From assembly GCF_003752415.1 (NCBI RefSeq), contig NZ_RKHG01000001.1, positions 558,001 to 622,000 on the forward strand: a stretch of DNA of 64,000 nt, given 5' to 3'. The position numbers and the translations under genes are program-made. The notes under the pieces were generated by a model, which worked only from the letters and a program-made list of their open reading frames with translations, was not told the DNA's origin and searched no databases. Source of the DNA: Luteococcus japonicus (GTDB lineage: Bacteria > Actinomycetota > Actinomycetes > Propionibacteriales > Propionibacteriaceae). Below, one piece after another: positions 26,843 through 36,386 of this stretch (position 1 is its first letter; each line of letters starts with the position of its first letter).

Positions 26843-27262
26843 ATGACTATTCGGCAACTTCGCATCTACACCATTCCGCACAGCAAGCGGGAGGCCTTCT
26901 TCGATCGATGGGACTCCGCTGCTCGCCCCCTCATGGAGAGGCATGGCTTCCGCATCGTCACCACATGGATCGGTCAGGTCGACCCCACGTCTGCAACCCT
27001 GCCCGTGCGCCTGGCAAAGGCTTTGGAGTTCCTGCAGCTGCACCGCCGTGACCCCGGGCGCAGTGGACTCTTCGAGTTCGGCTAAGAACTCGAGTGGGAC
27101 GACGTCACCCACCTACGTAGCAGCTGGGCCGCCTTCCTGCACGACTCCCGCTGGGTCGACACGAAGGCCCAGCACCGGAAGGGAACCCACGGCGAACCCG
27201 TCCTCATGGTCTCTGACCGAATCCTGACGACGCGTCCATGGCCTCATGCCGGCCTCAACCGT
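26843..27262 (+). pseudogene. NIPSNAP-family gene with in-frame TAA
   Basis: Opens like a NIPSNAP protein (IRQLRIYTIPHSKREAFFDRW, LMERHGFRIV), runs through a poorly matching middle to TAA at 27083, and continues in the same frame with the family C-terminus (ELEWDDVTHLRSSWAAFLHD, then VDTKAQHRKGTHG and VSDRILTTRPW) to a TGA at 27260. The middle may also carry compensating frameshifts. Either a decayed gene or a sequencing error at the stop. Confidence 0.65.
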
Positions 27263-28781
27263 TGACCCGCCAGATCTCGAAGATTTGCTTGCTGGTCCAG
27301 CTCTTGTAGTCGCCGATGATGATGCCGCGGTTGCTGCTGGCGGCTTCGATGGTCTGTTTCGTCTTGGGGTTCCAGACGAGGGCGACGTGGCCGATGCGGG
27401 TGGGGCCGAGGTAGCTGTTGATGAAGATGAGGTCGCCGGGCTTCTCTTGGCCAGCAGGGATGCGTTGGCCGTGGCCGGCGGCGAGCCAGTCGCGTTGGTC
27501 GCCGGCGGTGCGGGGCATTGTGATACCGACGGTGCGGTAAGCGGCTTGGACGTAGCTGGAGCAGTCATAGGCGGTGGGCCCTGCCGCGCCCATGATGTAG
27601 GGGCCGCCGAGTTTCGTCTTCGCCCAAGCCAGTACAAGGTCAGACTCACCGGCGGGTAGTGGCTCCGCGCCGGGTCCGACGGGTGCTTCGACGCCGGGTT
27701 CGCAGTTGGTGGTGGTGCCGGTGACTGTGCCGCCGCCGTAGGTGTGGGCGTAGTGCAGGACGTCGCCGATGTACCAGTCGGCGTGGTTGTAGGCGAACAG
27801 GGCGCGGCGGATCCCGTCGGGGCCTTTGAGGGCGCCGGAGGCGACGAGGTAGTTGGCAGCGGAGTGGATGCTGTCGGCCGGGTCGGTGATGACGGTTCGT
27901 CCGTCGTGGTTTGCGTCGACGCCGTAGTGGGCGAAGGTGGCGGGCATGAACTGCATCAACCCTTGTGCCCCGGCGGAGCTCGTGGAGGTGTTGCGACCGT
28001 GGGCGGTCTCCTCCATACCTATACCGGCCAGCAGCGTCCACGGCAGGCCGTACTTGGTGGCTGCGTCCTTGTAGAGCTTCTCCACCTCGGCGGGGATCGG
28101 CAGGGCCGGGTTGTGCAGGGAGTCCTGCCGCACGGCCGGTTGGGGTAGGTCGAACCCGACACCGCCCTCGACGGTCCCTTCCGTGGGACGGGCGGGTGTT
28201 GTGGCGGTGGGGTGGCCGTCGAGTGGGGCGCCGTGGCTGGTCATGAAGGGTTGGGGGTCGACGTCGGTGCCGTTGACGGTGACGGTGAAGTGCAGGTGCG
28301 CGCCGGTCGAGTAGCCGGTGGAGCCCTGCACCCCCAGCACCTGCCCGGCGGCCACGCGGCTGCCGGGCTTGATGCCGCCCTTGATGGTGGCGAGGTGGGC
28401 ATACAGGGTGGTGATGCCGCCTGTGTGGTGGATGAGTACGTGGTTGCCCCACGCCGGGTGTGAGCTGGCTGTGGTGACGGTGCCGCCGGCTGCGGCGACG
28501 ACGGGGGTGGCGGGTGGGGCGACGAGGTCAACGCCGTTGTGCAGCTTCCACACCCGCCGGACAGGGTGCAGTCGCATCCCGAACCGGGAGGTGATCGCGT
28601 AGCCGGTAGCCAGAGGGGCGCGCCACTGCCCCGCCGCCGGCGCAGCCTGCAGACACCCCGGGTCCGTGACCATCTCGGGTTCTGCCGCGGCGCTGCCGCT
28701 GGTGACGAGTGCGGCGCAGGCGATCGGCACGGCCAGCAGCGCTGTGATGAGGGCAGCGAGGGTGGCGAGGAGTTTGGTCAT
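27255..28781 (-). CDS. Conjugation cell-wall hydrolase: M23 peptidase, SLT transglycosylase and NlpC/P60
   Basis: 508 residues from ATG 28781, two bases after the VirB4 stop. Order: signal peptide or anchor (TKLLATLAALITALLAVPIA), M23/LytM domain at about 55-175 (SRFGMRLHP, NGVDLVAPPATPVVA, GAHLHFTV), lytic transglycosylase at about 240-330 (GIGMEETAHGRN, GLMQFMPATFAHYG, AANYLVASG), and NlpC/P60 at about 380-505 (YDCSSYVQAAY with the catalytic Cys, GHVALVW with His). It opens peptidoglycan locally for the transfer channel (VirB1 role). The 3' end meets the cargo block. Confidence 0.92.
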   Translation of the reverse strand: MTKLLATLAALITALLAVPIACAALVTSGSAAAEPEMVTDPGCLQAAPAAGQWRAPLATGYAITSRFGMRLHPVRRVWKLHNGVDLVAPPATPVVAAAGGTVTTASSHPAWGNHVLIHHTGGITTLYAHLATIKGGIKPGSRVAAGQVLGVQGSTGYSTGAHLHFTVTVNGTDVDPQPFMTSHGAPLDGHPTATTPARPTEGTVEGGVGFDLPQPAVRQDSLHNPALPIPAEVEKLYKDAATKYGLPWTLLAGIGMEETAHGRNTSTSSAGAQGLMQFMPATFAHYGVDANHDGRTVITDPADSIHSAANYLVASGALKGPDGIRRALFAYNHADWYIGDVLHYAHTYGGGTVTGTTTNCEPGVEAPVGPGAEPLPAGESDLVLAWAKTKLGGPYIMGAAGPTAYDCSSYVQAAYRTVGITMPRTAGDQRDWLAAGHGQRIPAGQEKPGDLIFINSYLGPTRIGHVALVWNPKTKQTIEAASSNRGIIIGDYKSWTSKQIFEIWRVNG

Positions 28782-28783
28782 GG

Positions 28784-30289
28784 TCAGCCTGCCGTAGCGA
28801 TGGCGTCGTTGGTGAAGGTAAGGCGTTCCTCGAGAGGGTGGAGGTAGGTCTGGACCTTGTAGAGCTGGTCGGCGACCTGCCAGAGGGCTCGGCCCTTGCC
28901 TTGCATCGCCCAGGTGGTGATGACGTCCTGGGCGATGGGGCCCAGGCCGAGGAGGTGCTCGAGTTCGGTGGCGACGGCGCGGTCCTGGCCGTGGAGGATC
29001 TTGATGTCGGCCAGGTGCAGGAGGTCCTTGGCGATGGTGGTGGCCTGGGATCCGTGGTCTCCGGCTGAGAGCAGGTCGGAGGGTTTGTGCATGACGGCCC
29101 ATTGGATGTCGCCGTCGCGGCGGGAGAAGCGCAGGTCGGCGTCGAAGCTCTTGACCGCGTCGGGGCCCAGGCGTAGTTGTTTCCAGGCTTCGTCGCGCAC
29201 GACGATGCGCAGGTCTCCGGGGTCGGCGACTTCGCGCATGGCGCGTCCCCAGGAGTTGAGGCAGGTCAGGGCGATGCCGACGGCTTCGTCGCCGAAGGGT
29301 TCGAGGCGGGACAGGGACAGGGACTGGATGGGGGCGCGCCAGTCGACGTTGATGATGGTGTGGTCGTCGAACAGTCCGGCCAGGGCGCCGGAGACAAGCT
29401 GCCCGAGGGCGTCGCGCAGCAGGCGGGTTTCGTCGAGGAAGTGGCGCCGGTCTCGGTAGCGGCACGCGGCGACCAGCTCGTCGGTAGGTTCGTCGAGGGC
29501 TCGCCACAGCTGCGGGATGGTGGGTTCGGTCAGCCGGGTGGCGGCGTCGCGGTAGCCGGACAGGTGCGCCAGGACTGTCTTGACGACGACCTCGTCCGAG
29601 GGGCCAAAGGGGACGCGCTGCTCCCCCACCTTCTGTGACCCGACCAGCCCGCGCACGAGGGTGAGCCAGCGGCTGAATACCAGCGCGGAACGGCGCTGCG
29701 CCTCCGCCCGGTCGAGCCGTTCCCAGCCGGCGGCGAGGGGCCCGAGGTCGAGGGGGTTGATGCGGGTGGCCAGGCCGCGGCCGATGGCGAAGGGTTCGAC
29801 GCCCAGGGCGTGGCACAAGGCTTCGTACTCGTCCTTGGGGTCGCCCAGGATGAGGGCTCGGTAGCCGAAGTCCATCATGCGCAGCAGGAAGGCCTTGGTG
29901 GTGCCGGACTTGCCGCGTCCGGGTTTGCCGAAGACCATCACGTTGGGGTTGGTGACGGGGATCTGGTCGTCGAGGACCCAGCCCAGTGGGTCGGCGTAGA
30001 AGGAGCCGCCGGAGAGTTGGTCGATGCCCATCTGCGCGCCGGTGGGTGGCAGGCCGGGGGTGGCGATGAACGGCCACCACACCCCGGCCTGGTCGGAGGT
30101 CATCCGCCACGCCGCCACCGGCGCCCCGGACGGTGTCCGGCCGCGTCCCGGCCGAAAGGCGCCGCGTGCGGGGGCGTGGTGGAACAACCTGCCTTCCCTG
30201 CCACGCACTGGTGCCGGGGGTGGGGCGGGCAGGTCGTGGCCGAAGTCGGCCAACAGGTGGGCGACGTCGCGTCCGGTACGGGCGGTCAT
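28784..30289 (-). CDS. VirB4/TraC-like conjugation ATPase
   Basis: 501 residues, start overlapping the SCO6880-type gene stop (TGATG). Walker A FGKPGRGKSGTTKAF near 122, DPKDEYEAL following, Walker B-like LRIVVRDEAWKQLRLG near 375, and RRDGDIQWAVMHKPSDLLSAG, the sensor region typical of VirB4/HerA-type motors. It powers substrate transfer and channel assembly. Shorter at the N-terminus than proteobacterial VirB4, common for actinobacterial versions. Confidence 0.9.
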   Translation of the reverse strand: MTARTGRDVAHLLADFGHDLPAPPPAPVRGREGRLFHHAPARGAFRPGRGRTPSGAPVAAWRMTSDQAGVWWPFIATPGLPPTGAQMGIDQLSGGSFYADPLGWVLDDQIPVTNPNVMVFGKPGRGKSGTTKAFLLRMMDFGYRALILGDPKDEYEALCHALGVEPFAIGRGLATRINPLDLGPLAAGWERLDRAEAQRRSALVFSRWLTLVRGLVGSQKVGEQRVPFGPSDEVVVKTVLAHLSGYRDAATRLTEPTIPQLWRALDEPTDELVAACRYRDRRHFLDETRLLRDALGQLVSGALAGLFDDHTIINVDWRAPIQSLSLSRLEPFGDEAVGIALTCLNSWGRAMREVADPGDLRIVVRDEAWKQLRLGPDAVKSFDADLRFSRRDGDIQWAVMHKPSDLLSAGDHGSQATTIAKDLLHLADIKILHGQDRAVATELEHLLGLGPIAQDVITTWAMQGKGRALWQVADQLYKVQTYLHPLEERLTFTNDAIATAG

Positions 30290-31791
30290 CAGTTCACCGT
30301 CCTGGTCAGGCCGAGACCGAGCGGGATGGTCGAGGCGAGGAAGCCGGCGTCCTGGGCCAGGTCAAGCCGCAGTGGCGCGAACCCCGCGCGGCGGATAGAC
30401 GCGTCGAGTCGTCGTCCGTAGTCGGCGATCGCGACGGTCTTGGGCGCGGTGACGGTGCACACGGCATACGGGCGCATCAGCGCGGCGCCGCGGGCCAGCT
30501 TCTCGTCCACGCCGTGCGCCTTGGCGGCATCGTTGCGGTGACGGGCCTTGGCCTTCACCCCCGCCCGGCGGCGCAGCTCACCGCCCATGTCGGCGGCGAA
30601 CTCAGCCGAGTCGCTGTGCCGTTCGGCACGCTGCTGGGTCAGGATCGGGAAACACACCATGTACGAACGCCGCTCCTCCGCCTCGTCCGGGGTGAGAACC
30701 GGCGCCAACGCCCCCAACGCCGCCCCGTTGACGGGCAGCATCACCGTCGCGCTGATCGAGTTCCACGCATCGTGGGAGTAGTGCCGCACCGTCGCCTCGG
30801 CCCCCGACGGGCCGGCCATCGCCCACGGCACACCCGCCTCCACCCTTGGGTTGTGCTGGTGCTCGGCCAGGGCCTGGACGATCCCGGCCCGGTCGCCCGG
30901 CGCGAAGCCACTGCGACAGGCCAGCGCCAATTCCGGCGAGGTCAGCCACGACACCTGCGTCATGCCCAACCCGCCCCGCAGCGCCGCCTCGACCTCGGCC
31001 ATCACACTGCCCAGCACCCGCGCCCGCCCCGCCAACCCACCACCGGAATGCCGTGCCACCCGGGCCAGCCGGGTTTCGGGCACGACGACGGTGACGAACG
31101 CCTCGGTGCGCACGCTCGCCCTGGACAACGAGCGATGCAGGTCATCATTCACCTGACGCGACAGTCCCTGCCTGGTGGGGCGTCGGTGCTGCTCCACCCA
31201 GATCGATCGTTCCGCCCCGTCGTCGGGCACAGTGCGGACCTGCACGATCAGCTCGTCGGCCAACTCAGCCCGCGCCGTCGCATCGATCAGGCTCGACAGC
31301 CCAGCGGCCTGCCGGGCTCGTTCGTCGACGTCGCTCATCCCGATCCCGGGATGGGTCACCGCACAGGTCACCGCCCAGGTGCGGGCCGCGTGGTTCTGCA
31401 CTAACGCCACCCGCCGTGCCGCCGCCCCGGTCGGTGGGCCGTCGTGGATCTCCACCCCCGACAACACCCCCGGCAGATCGACCTGTTCCGGGTTGGTGGC
31501 CTTGCCCTGGGCGGCGCGGGCGGTGAACCGACGCGCCCCCGTGGCGGCGTCCACGGTGAAGCACGCCAACGCCCACAACCAGCCCAGCATCGGACGGCCC
31601 TTCACCTGCACCGCCGTCACCAGCACCACCACCGCCCACACCAAGGCAAACAGCAGCATCGACAGCCACGCTTGGCGCTGGATGGCCCAGAAGATCGGCA
31701 GCGTCGACACCGATACCGCCGCCAACTGCCAGGCTCGCAACCCGAAGAACCACCCAATCCGGTCCCGCGTGTAGTCGCTGTAGATCGTCAC
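30289..31791 (-). CDS. SCO6880-family conjugation protein
   Basis: 500 residues, GTG start overlapping the previous stop. N-terminal PrgI-like part with two membrane segments (LAAVSVSTLPIFWAIQRQAW, SMLLFALVWAVVVLVTAVQV), then a long cytoplasmic domain (ARTWAVTCAVTHPGIGMSD, HSDSAEFAADMGGELRRRAG, SIRRAGFAPLRLDLAQDAGF), the layout of Streptomyces SCO6880-like proteins found beside VirB4 in actinobacterial conjugation clusters. It probably acts as the membrane-embedded partner and N-terminal half-equivalent of VirB4. Confidence 0.87.
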   Translation of the reverse strand: MTIYSDYTRDRIGWFFGLRAWQLAAVSVSTLPIFWAIQRQAWLSMLLFALVWAVVVLVTAVQVKGRPMLGWLWALACFTVDAATGARRFTARAAQGKATNPEQVDLPGVLSGVEIHDGPPTGAAARRVALVQNHAARTWAVTCAVTHPGIGMSDVDERARQAAGLSSLIDATARAELADELIVQVRTVPDDGAERSIWVEQHRRPTRQGLSRQVNDDLHRSLSRASVRTEAFVTVVVPETRLARVARHSGGGLAGRARVLGSVMAEVEAALRGGLGMTQVSWLTSPELALACRSGFAPGDRAGIVQALAEHQHNPRVEAGVPWAMAGPSGAEATVRHYSHDAWNSISATVMLPVNGAALGALAPVLTPDEAEERRSYMVCFPILTQQRAERHSDSAEFAADMGGELRRRAGVKAKARHRNDAAKAHGVDEKLARGAALMRPYAVCTVTAPKTVAIADYGRRLDASIRRAGFAPLRLDLAQDAGFLASTIPLGLGLTRTVN

Positions 31792-33353
31792 GACCTGCCT
31801 CCTTCATCCGTCGCGCCCGGCTTAGGGTCTTGTTGGCTCGGTGTCGGAGCGGTGCCGGGGCGTGGTGGGGCGGGGCGCCGCTCTGACCCCGGGTGGTGTG
31901 CCGGTGGTCGCATGGGCTGCTGGGGTGGCAGCGGCTGGACGACCGGCTCATCAGGCGTCAGTGACGGGCTGGACGGGGTCGGCAGGGTGCCGCCGTTGCC
32001 GTTGGCGGCATCGGAGTCCGCCTCCGCCAAACCCTGCGGCGCACCACCACTGCCCTGTCCGGGGGTGCGGGTGAAGTCCGGCTGGTAGGTGTTGTGACCC
32101 ACCCCGAGCTGGTTGGTGGCATCGCTGAACAACGCCGAACCCGCCCCACCCAGGTGCGCCATCGTCCGCAGACCCGTCGCCGCGGCCGCACCAATCGCCG
32201 CCGCCACACCCAACACCCCCGCCGCACCACTCGAGGCTGCAGAACCACCCGCAGCAGCGGTGCCGCCGCCGACGGCAGTCGCCGACGGCCCGCCGGCCGG
32301 TGCAGGGCTGGTTGAGGGTGTGGCGTTCTGGAACCGAGCCGCCGTCGCGGCCTGGGAGGCCTGCTCGCCGGCGGAGCGTCCGTGCTCATCGGTCTCGGAG
32401 GCACTCGTCCCGGACGCCTTGCCGCCCAGACCAGAACCGAGACCGCCGAGCAGGCCGGAGATGCCGCCCACCCCGGCCAGGCCTGCGCGCACCGCGGCAC
32501 CGGAGTTGGTGCCCGGGTCGACGAAGGCCAACAACTTGAACAACGCCACCGGCGCCACCGCCGAGACCAGGATCATGAACACCCCCGGCACCGCCGTCCC
32601 GATCGCCGACTCCGGCCCCGTCGCCAACCCCAGTGCGACGCCGTTGGACATCTGCACCCCCAGGCCCATCGTCAAGGTCATCAACACCGGCGCCAGCGCG
32701 GCGGCGTGGAACCAGCGCAGCGACTTCCAGAACCACGGCCTGCCCACCTCGGACAACAAGCCCGCCGCCGAGATCGGCGCGGTCGCGGCCAGCACCAACA
32801 ACCCACCGGCCCGGGCCAGCAGGATCACGAAGTGCGCGATCGCCGCGATCCACAAGAACAACCCCATCAGCCCCAGCACGGTCGCCAGCACGGCGTCACT
32901 GACGTCCTGACCCGACAACGGCTTGAGCGGCTGCCACGCATCCCACGCATCGATCGACAACAAGCTCTTCATCAACGCCTGGTTCAATCCGCCACAGGCC
33001 GAGACCACCAGCGCGCCATAGCTCAACCAAGCCACCCACACCATGCAGAACTGGCCCGTCCCGACCACCAGCCGCCCCAACGACTTGCCGTCGCGTCGGG
33101 CCAGCACGACGAACAGCTGCACCAACCCCATCAGCACCGCCAACGCCCCGGCCATCCAGAATGTGGAGCGGTAGGCCAACTGCGCCGGCCCCTGCTCCGT
33201 CACGTCCGGGGTGAGCAGCGCGGCCTCGAACTTCAACACCACCCGCAACAGCCACAGCCCGGCCTGCCACAGGCTCAGCATCATCGCCGTCCACCCGTCG
33301 ACCACCACCTTCGACGCACGATCAGCCAACGCCCCGAACGGATCCCACAGCAT
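31788..33353 (-). CDS. VirB6/TrbL-like polytopic membrane protein
   Basis: 521 residues. Six or so hydrophobic segments up to about residue 290 (for example STFWMAGALAVLMGLVQLFV, AVLATVLGLMGLFLWIAAIA, GVFMILVSAVAPVALFKLLA), then a Gly/Ala/Ser-rich linker and a long Pro-rich C-terminal tail. This is the plan of VirB6/TrbL channel proteins in Gram-positive systems. Position between VirB8-like and SCO6880-type genes agrees. The low-complexity tail creates long open frames on the other strand. Confidence 0.82.
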   Translation of the reverse strand: MLWDPFGALADRASKVVVDGWTAMMLSLWQAGLWLLRVVLKFEAALLTPDVTEQGPAQLAYRSTFWMAGALAVLMGLVQLFVVLARRDGKSLGRLVVGTGQFCMVWVAWLSYGALVVSACGGLNQALMKSLLSIDAWDAWQPLKPLSGQDVSDAVLATVLGLMGLFLWIAAIAHFVILLARAGGLLVLAATAPISAAGLLSEVGRPWFWKSLRWFHAAALAPVLMTLTMGLGVQMSNGVALGLATGPESAIGTAVPGVFMILVSAVAPVALFKLLAFVDPGTNSGAAVRAGLAGVGGISGLLGGLGSGLGGKASGTSASETDEHGRSAGEQASQAATAARFQNATPSTSPAPAGGPSATAVGGGTAAAGGSAASSGAAGVLGVAAAIGAAAATGLRTMAHLGGAGSALFSDATNQLGVGHNTYQPDFTRTPGQGSGGAPQGLAEADSDAANGNGGTLPTPSSPSLTPDEPVVQPLPPQQPMRPPAHHPGSERRPAPPRPGTAPTPSQQDPKPGATDEGGRS

Positions 33354-33359
33354 CGCCGG

Positions 33360-34151
33360 CTACTCCCCCGCGACGTGCCAGGTGCGCCACCCGGCCCGCG
33401 CCGCCAACTCGGTGCCGGGCCAGGTCGACGGGGCCACGGCCGCCGGACGAGGCGAGGTCACCATCCATCGGCCCTCGCGCCACGCCATCGCCTCGCAGTA
33501 GCCGTAGGCCATGCGTGACTCGACCCGCACCAGCGCCCGCACGTCCACCAACACACACGCGACCACCCCGTCCGGCCCATCGGTGCCCTTGACCTGAGCA
33601 GCAACCGGATCCACCGTCACCCGCGCCCCAGCCTCCAGGCGTCCCGTCATGCCCGCCGAGCCCAGGAAGGACTGGACGTGCCGCACCAACGGCCACTGGT
33701 CGACCGGCACAGCACCCGGGACGACCCATGCCCGATGCACCTCGCCCGCGCGGGCCACGTCCATCTCGGACAGCACCGTCTGCTCGATCGCCGCCAACTG
33801 CCCCACCGCACCGGCGGGCGTGCGCGGGAAACCCGTCACCACCCGCGCCGGACCCGTCCGGGTCGAGTTCGGCACCGTCAACGCCGGCGCAGGCTCCACC
33901 GCCGGAGCACCACCCAACGCATCCGCCGGCGCCACCTGCAGCATCGGCTCGGCCAACAGCGCATCCCGATCCACCCGCCCATCAATCGGGCGGGTCGCTA
34001 CGGCCGGGGTGTTGGTCCCGGTGGCGTGGACGACAGCCGTGCGGATCGCGAAACCCAAGCCGACCAGCAGCGCCACCCCGACCACGCACAGCCCGGCCAA
34101 CAGCGCCCACAACCGGCGGCGGCTCCACGCCTGGGGCTGGTCGCCGGTCAC
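33360..34151 (-). CDS. VirB8/TcpC-like bitopic protein of the transfer channel
   Basis: 263 residues from GTG 34151, one base after the previous stop. One N-terminal membrane segment (RLWALLAGLCVVGVALLVGLGF) and a large external domain with a conserved-looking core (GAVGQLAAIEQTVLSEMD, VPVDQWPLVRHVQSFLG, RMAYGYCEAMAWREGRWMV). Topology, size and operon position resemble NTF2-like channel proteins of the VirB8/TcpC type; the assignment is by context. Confidence 0.68.
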   Translation of the reverse strand: MTGDQPQAWSRRRLWALLAGLCVVGVALLVGLGFAIRTAVVHATGTNTPAVATRPIDGRVDRDALLAEPMLQVAPADALGGAPAVEPAPALTVPNSTRTGPARVVTGFPRTPAGAVGQLAAIEQTVLSEMDVARAGEVHRAWVVPGAVPVDQWPLVRHVQSFLGSAGMTGRLEAGARVTVDPVAAQVKGTDGPDGVVACVLVDVRALVRVESRMAYGYCEAMAWREGRWMVTSPRPAAVAPSTWPGTELAARAGWRTWHVAGE

Positions 34152-34152
34152 G

Positions 34153-34476
34153 TCACGGCTCCTGGCTGGCCGCTGGCGCGCCGGGTGCGTCGGCGATGCA
34201 GCCGCTGCCGGTGATGCTCGAAATCAGCGACGGCAGCACCAGGTATGCGATCGCGGCCAGGAAGACCACCGCCACGCCCACCACACCGGCCTTGCTGGCG
34301 TGCGGCATCGAGAAGATCCGCCCCGCGACGATCGCGCCGATCGAGACCACGACCCCGACCACGAACATCGCCAACACCGCCCACAGCACATAGCCGGTGA
34401 GCTGGTCGGCATACTTCTGCGCCCCAGGCGGCGCCAGCGGGCAGATCTCCAAAAGCACCAATCCCACGTCGAGCAT
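34153..34476 (-). CDS. Small membrane protein, pilin/VirB2-like
   Basis: 107 residues; ATG 34476 overlaps the ParA-like gene stop (TGATG). Three hydrophobic segments, the central ones YVLWAVLAMFVVGVVVSIGA and AGVVGVAVVFLAAIAYLVLP, with a short polar C-terminus. Equivalent small proteins sit here in actinobacterial conjugation operons and may correspond to VirB2/VirB3. No direct sequence motif proves this. Confidence 0.68.
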   Translation of the reverse strand: MLDVGLVLLEICPLAPPGAQKYADQLTGYVLWAVLAMFVVGVVVSIGAIVAGRIFSMPHASKAGVVGVAVVFLAAIAYLVLPSLISSITGSGCIADAPGAPAASQEP

Positions 34477-35345
34477 CACTTCGTCCCCTTCTCGCATTCG
34501 CTCAGCAGGCCGAGCACGGTGTGCGCGGCCGAAACCACAGACTTCGACAACGGCGCCGGAGACAATCCGGTCACCAACAACCGGCCATCGCACGGCATCA
34601 CCGCCCACCGGTGCTCGTCGACCAGCCGCTGCAGAACCGGCCCCATCGCTGCGCGCACCTGACGCGGCAACCGACCACCCGACACCGCCCGCACGACCGC
34701 GACGCAACGATCCGGGCCCAGCTCGTCGACCGCCACCTCGAGGCGGCGGATGCCCGGCACCGTCCCGGCCGCCACCACCACAACCACCTCCGCGGCGGCA
34801 ACCGTCGCCGCAACCCACCCGGGCCCCGACGCACACGGATGGACGCCGGCATCCAACACCGTGCGCCGCACCACCCGATCCAGCGGCAACGGATCACCCG
34901 CCTCGACGGTGGCCGGACGTTCGATCACCACCCCGTCGCGCTGCGAGCGCACCCACGACGACAACTCCCCCAACTCCGCCGACCCGGCACCGGCCAACCC
35001 CGAGCCGGCCGGCAGGCTGATCTCGAGCAGCCTCGCGCACGGATCGGCCTGCGCCACCGCCAAGGCCACCGTCGACGCGCCCGCCTGCGCATGCGCACCC
35101 ACCACCACAACCAGCGCCTCAGCCGGTCGCCACGCCGACACCGAGGGCTCCTCGCCATCCAGCGCCGACACAGCCATGGCCGAAGTGGCTGGCTGCGGCT
35201 GGATGGGTTCGGGGTTGGCATAGCGGCCCTGGCTGACGGCATCCCAGGCGCGCCGCAGCTCCGCCACGCTCGGCGCCATCCCGGACATGGAGGCTGATGG
35301 TGTGGTCACGTCGACCCAACCCGCCACCAGCTGGTCGGTGCTCAC
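34476..35345 (-). CDS. ParA/MinD-like P-loop protein of the transfer operon
   Basis: 289 residues, GTG start overlapping the previous stop. A MinD/ParA-like nucleotide-binding domain starts near residue 75: VVVVGAHAQAGASTVALAVA replaces the deviant Walker A (the usual lysines are missing), followed by LLEISLPAGSGL, VLDAGVH and VVVVVAAGTVPGIRRLEVAV. Loss of the lysine suggests weak or no ATP hydrolysis. Probably positions or regulates the transfer machine. Confidence 0.7.
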   Translation of the reverse strand: MSTDQLVAGWVDVTTPSASMSGMAPSVAELRRAWDAVSQGRYANPEPIQPQPATSAMAVSALDGEEPSVSAWRPAEALVVVVGAHAQAGASTVALAVAQADPCARLLEISLPAGSGLAGAGSAELGELSSWVRSQRDGVVIERPATVEAGDPLPLDRVVRRTVLDAGVHPCASGPGWVAATVAAAEVVVVVAAGTVPGIRRLEVAVDELGPDRCVAVVRAVSGGRLPRQVRAAMGPVLQRLVDEHRWAVMPCDGRLLVTGLSPAPLSKSVVSAAHTVLGLLSECEKGTK

Positions 35346-36151
35346 GCCACGTCCAGGAACAGACCCTGCCGGTTCGCGTCCTGCAACCGGCCCAGCACCC
35401 GCCCCACCCGACGCCGCGCCGAACTCGGCGAGATCCCCAGCTGCTGCGCCACCACCGCCGACGCCTGCCGCGACATCAAACCGTGCACGCCCACCCGCCG
35501 GGTCGGCACCTCATGGCCCACCGACACCACCAGCCGCAACAGCGCCGCATCATCCGGCGTCACCGCCCCAGCCCGCGCCGCCTGCTGCAACACCGCCGAC
35601 AGCTCCTCGGCCGGCTCCACCCACGGCTCAGCGCTGGCGTCGTCGACCATCAAGCCCTCCAGCACCTGGTCGTCCATCGGCTGCGTGTTCGCCCACGTCC
35701 GATCGCCACGGTCCTTCGCCTGGATCCCCAGATCCGCGAACGTCGCCCGACGCACCTGCCACTGGATCGAGGCCGCCACCTTGCGGCGCGACCGCCACTC
35801 AAAGGTCCGCGCCCCCATCCACAGATGCTGCGCCGCCCCATCACACAACGCCGACATCGGCAACGACCCCGGACGATGCCGACGAAGCTTCGCCAACGTC
35901 CCCGGAATCAACAGCTCGCACAACACCGCCGCCGCCTCCGGACAGTTCTCGCCCTCCACATGAGCCAACCCCGCCAGCGCGATCAGCACATCATCACGGG
36001 CCATCACATCGCCCGTCCGCGACGCCCGCCGGAAATCGTCGACCGACCTCAGCAAGCCCAGATCCGGATGACTGATCCCCCAACCCGGGGCCAGCCCATC
36101 AGCCGCCTGCAGCAGAAACTCAGTGCCCAGCGCCTCGCGCAACGTGTCCAT
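35342..36151 (-). CDS. Helix-turn-helix protein heading the transfer operon
   Basis: About 269 residues from ATG 36151, with AGGGAG at good spacing; ATG 36157 is too close to that site. Helical protein of unknown family whose C-terminus has a sigma-factor-like HTH (GLMSRQASAVVAQQLGISPS, then SARRRVGRVLGRLQD). Low-complexity opposite frames here are shadows. As the first gene of a coupled operon running to 27255, it may be its regulator. Confidence 0.7.
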   Translation of the reverse strand: MDTLREALGTEFLLQAADGLAPGWGISHPDLGLLRSVDDFRRASRTGDVMARDDVLIALAGLAHVEGENCPEAAAVLCELLIPGTLAKLRRHRPGSLPMSALCDGAAQHLWMGARTFEWRSRRKVAASIQWQVRRATFADLGIQAKDRGDRTWANTQPMDDQVLEGLMVDDASAEPWVEPAEELSAVLQQAARAGAVTPDDAALLRLVVSVGHEVPTRRVGVHGLMSRQASAVVAQQLGISPSSARRRVGRVLGRLQDANRQGLFLDVA

Positions 36152-36386
36152 GTCCATCTCCCTGTCGTGGGTGCCTGTCATGGACACAGATGGACACAAC
36201 AACGTCCTCACTTTCGTTCCTCCACAGCCCAGCCCGATGGGGGAACGCAGGGGAAACACGACACCATCGGTCGGAGAAACGCCTAGCCGCACCAGCGTTC
36301 CCCCGATAGTCCGTGGGTTCAGCACTCCAGCGAGCGATCAGAGCTACCACCGGCCAACGTGGCCCACGACGTGTTTGACTTGAGGC

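Noticed and set aside
28782-30110. N-terminal extension of the wall hydrolase (total 951 codons)
   Set aside because: The upstream half lies in another frame of the VirB4-like gene and is Arg/Pro-rich; the hydrolase starts with a signal peptide at 28781.
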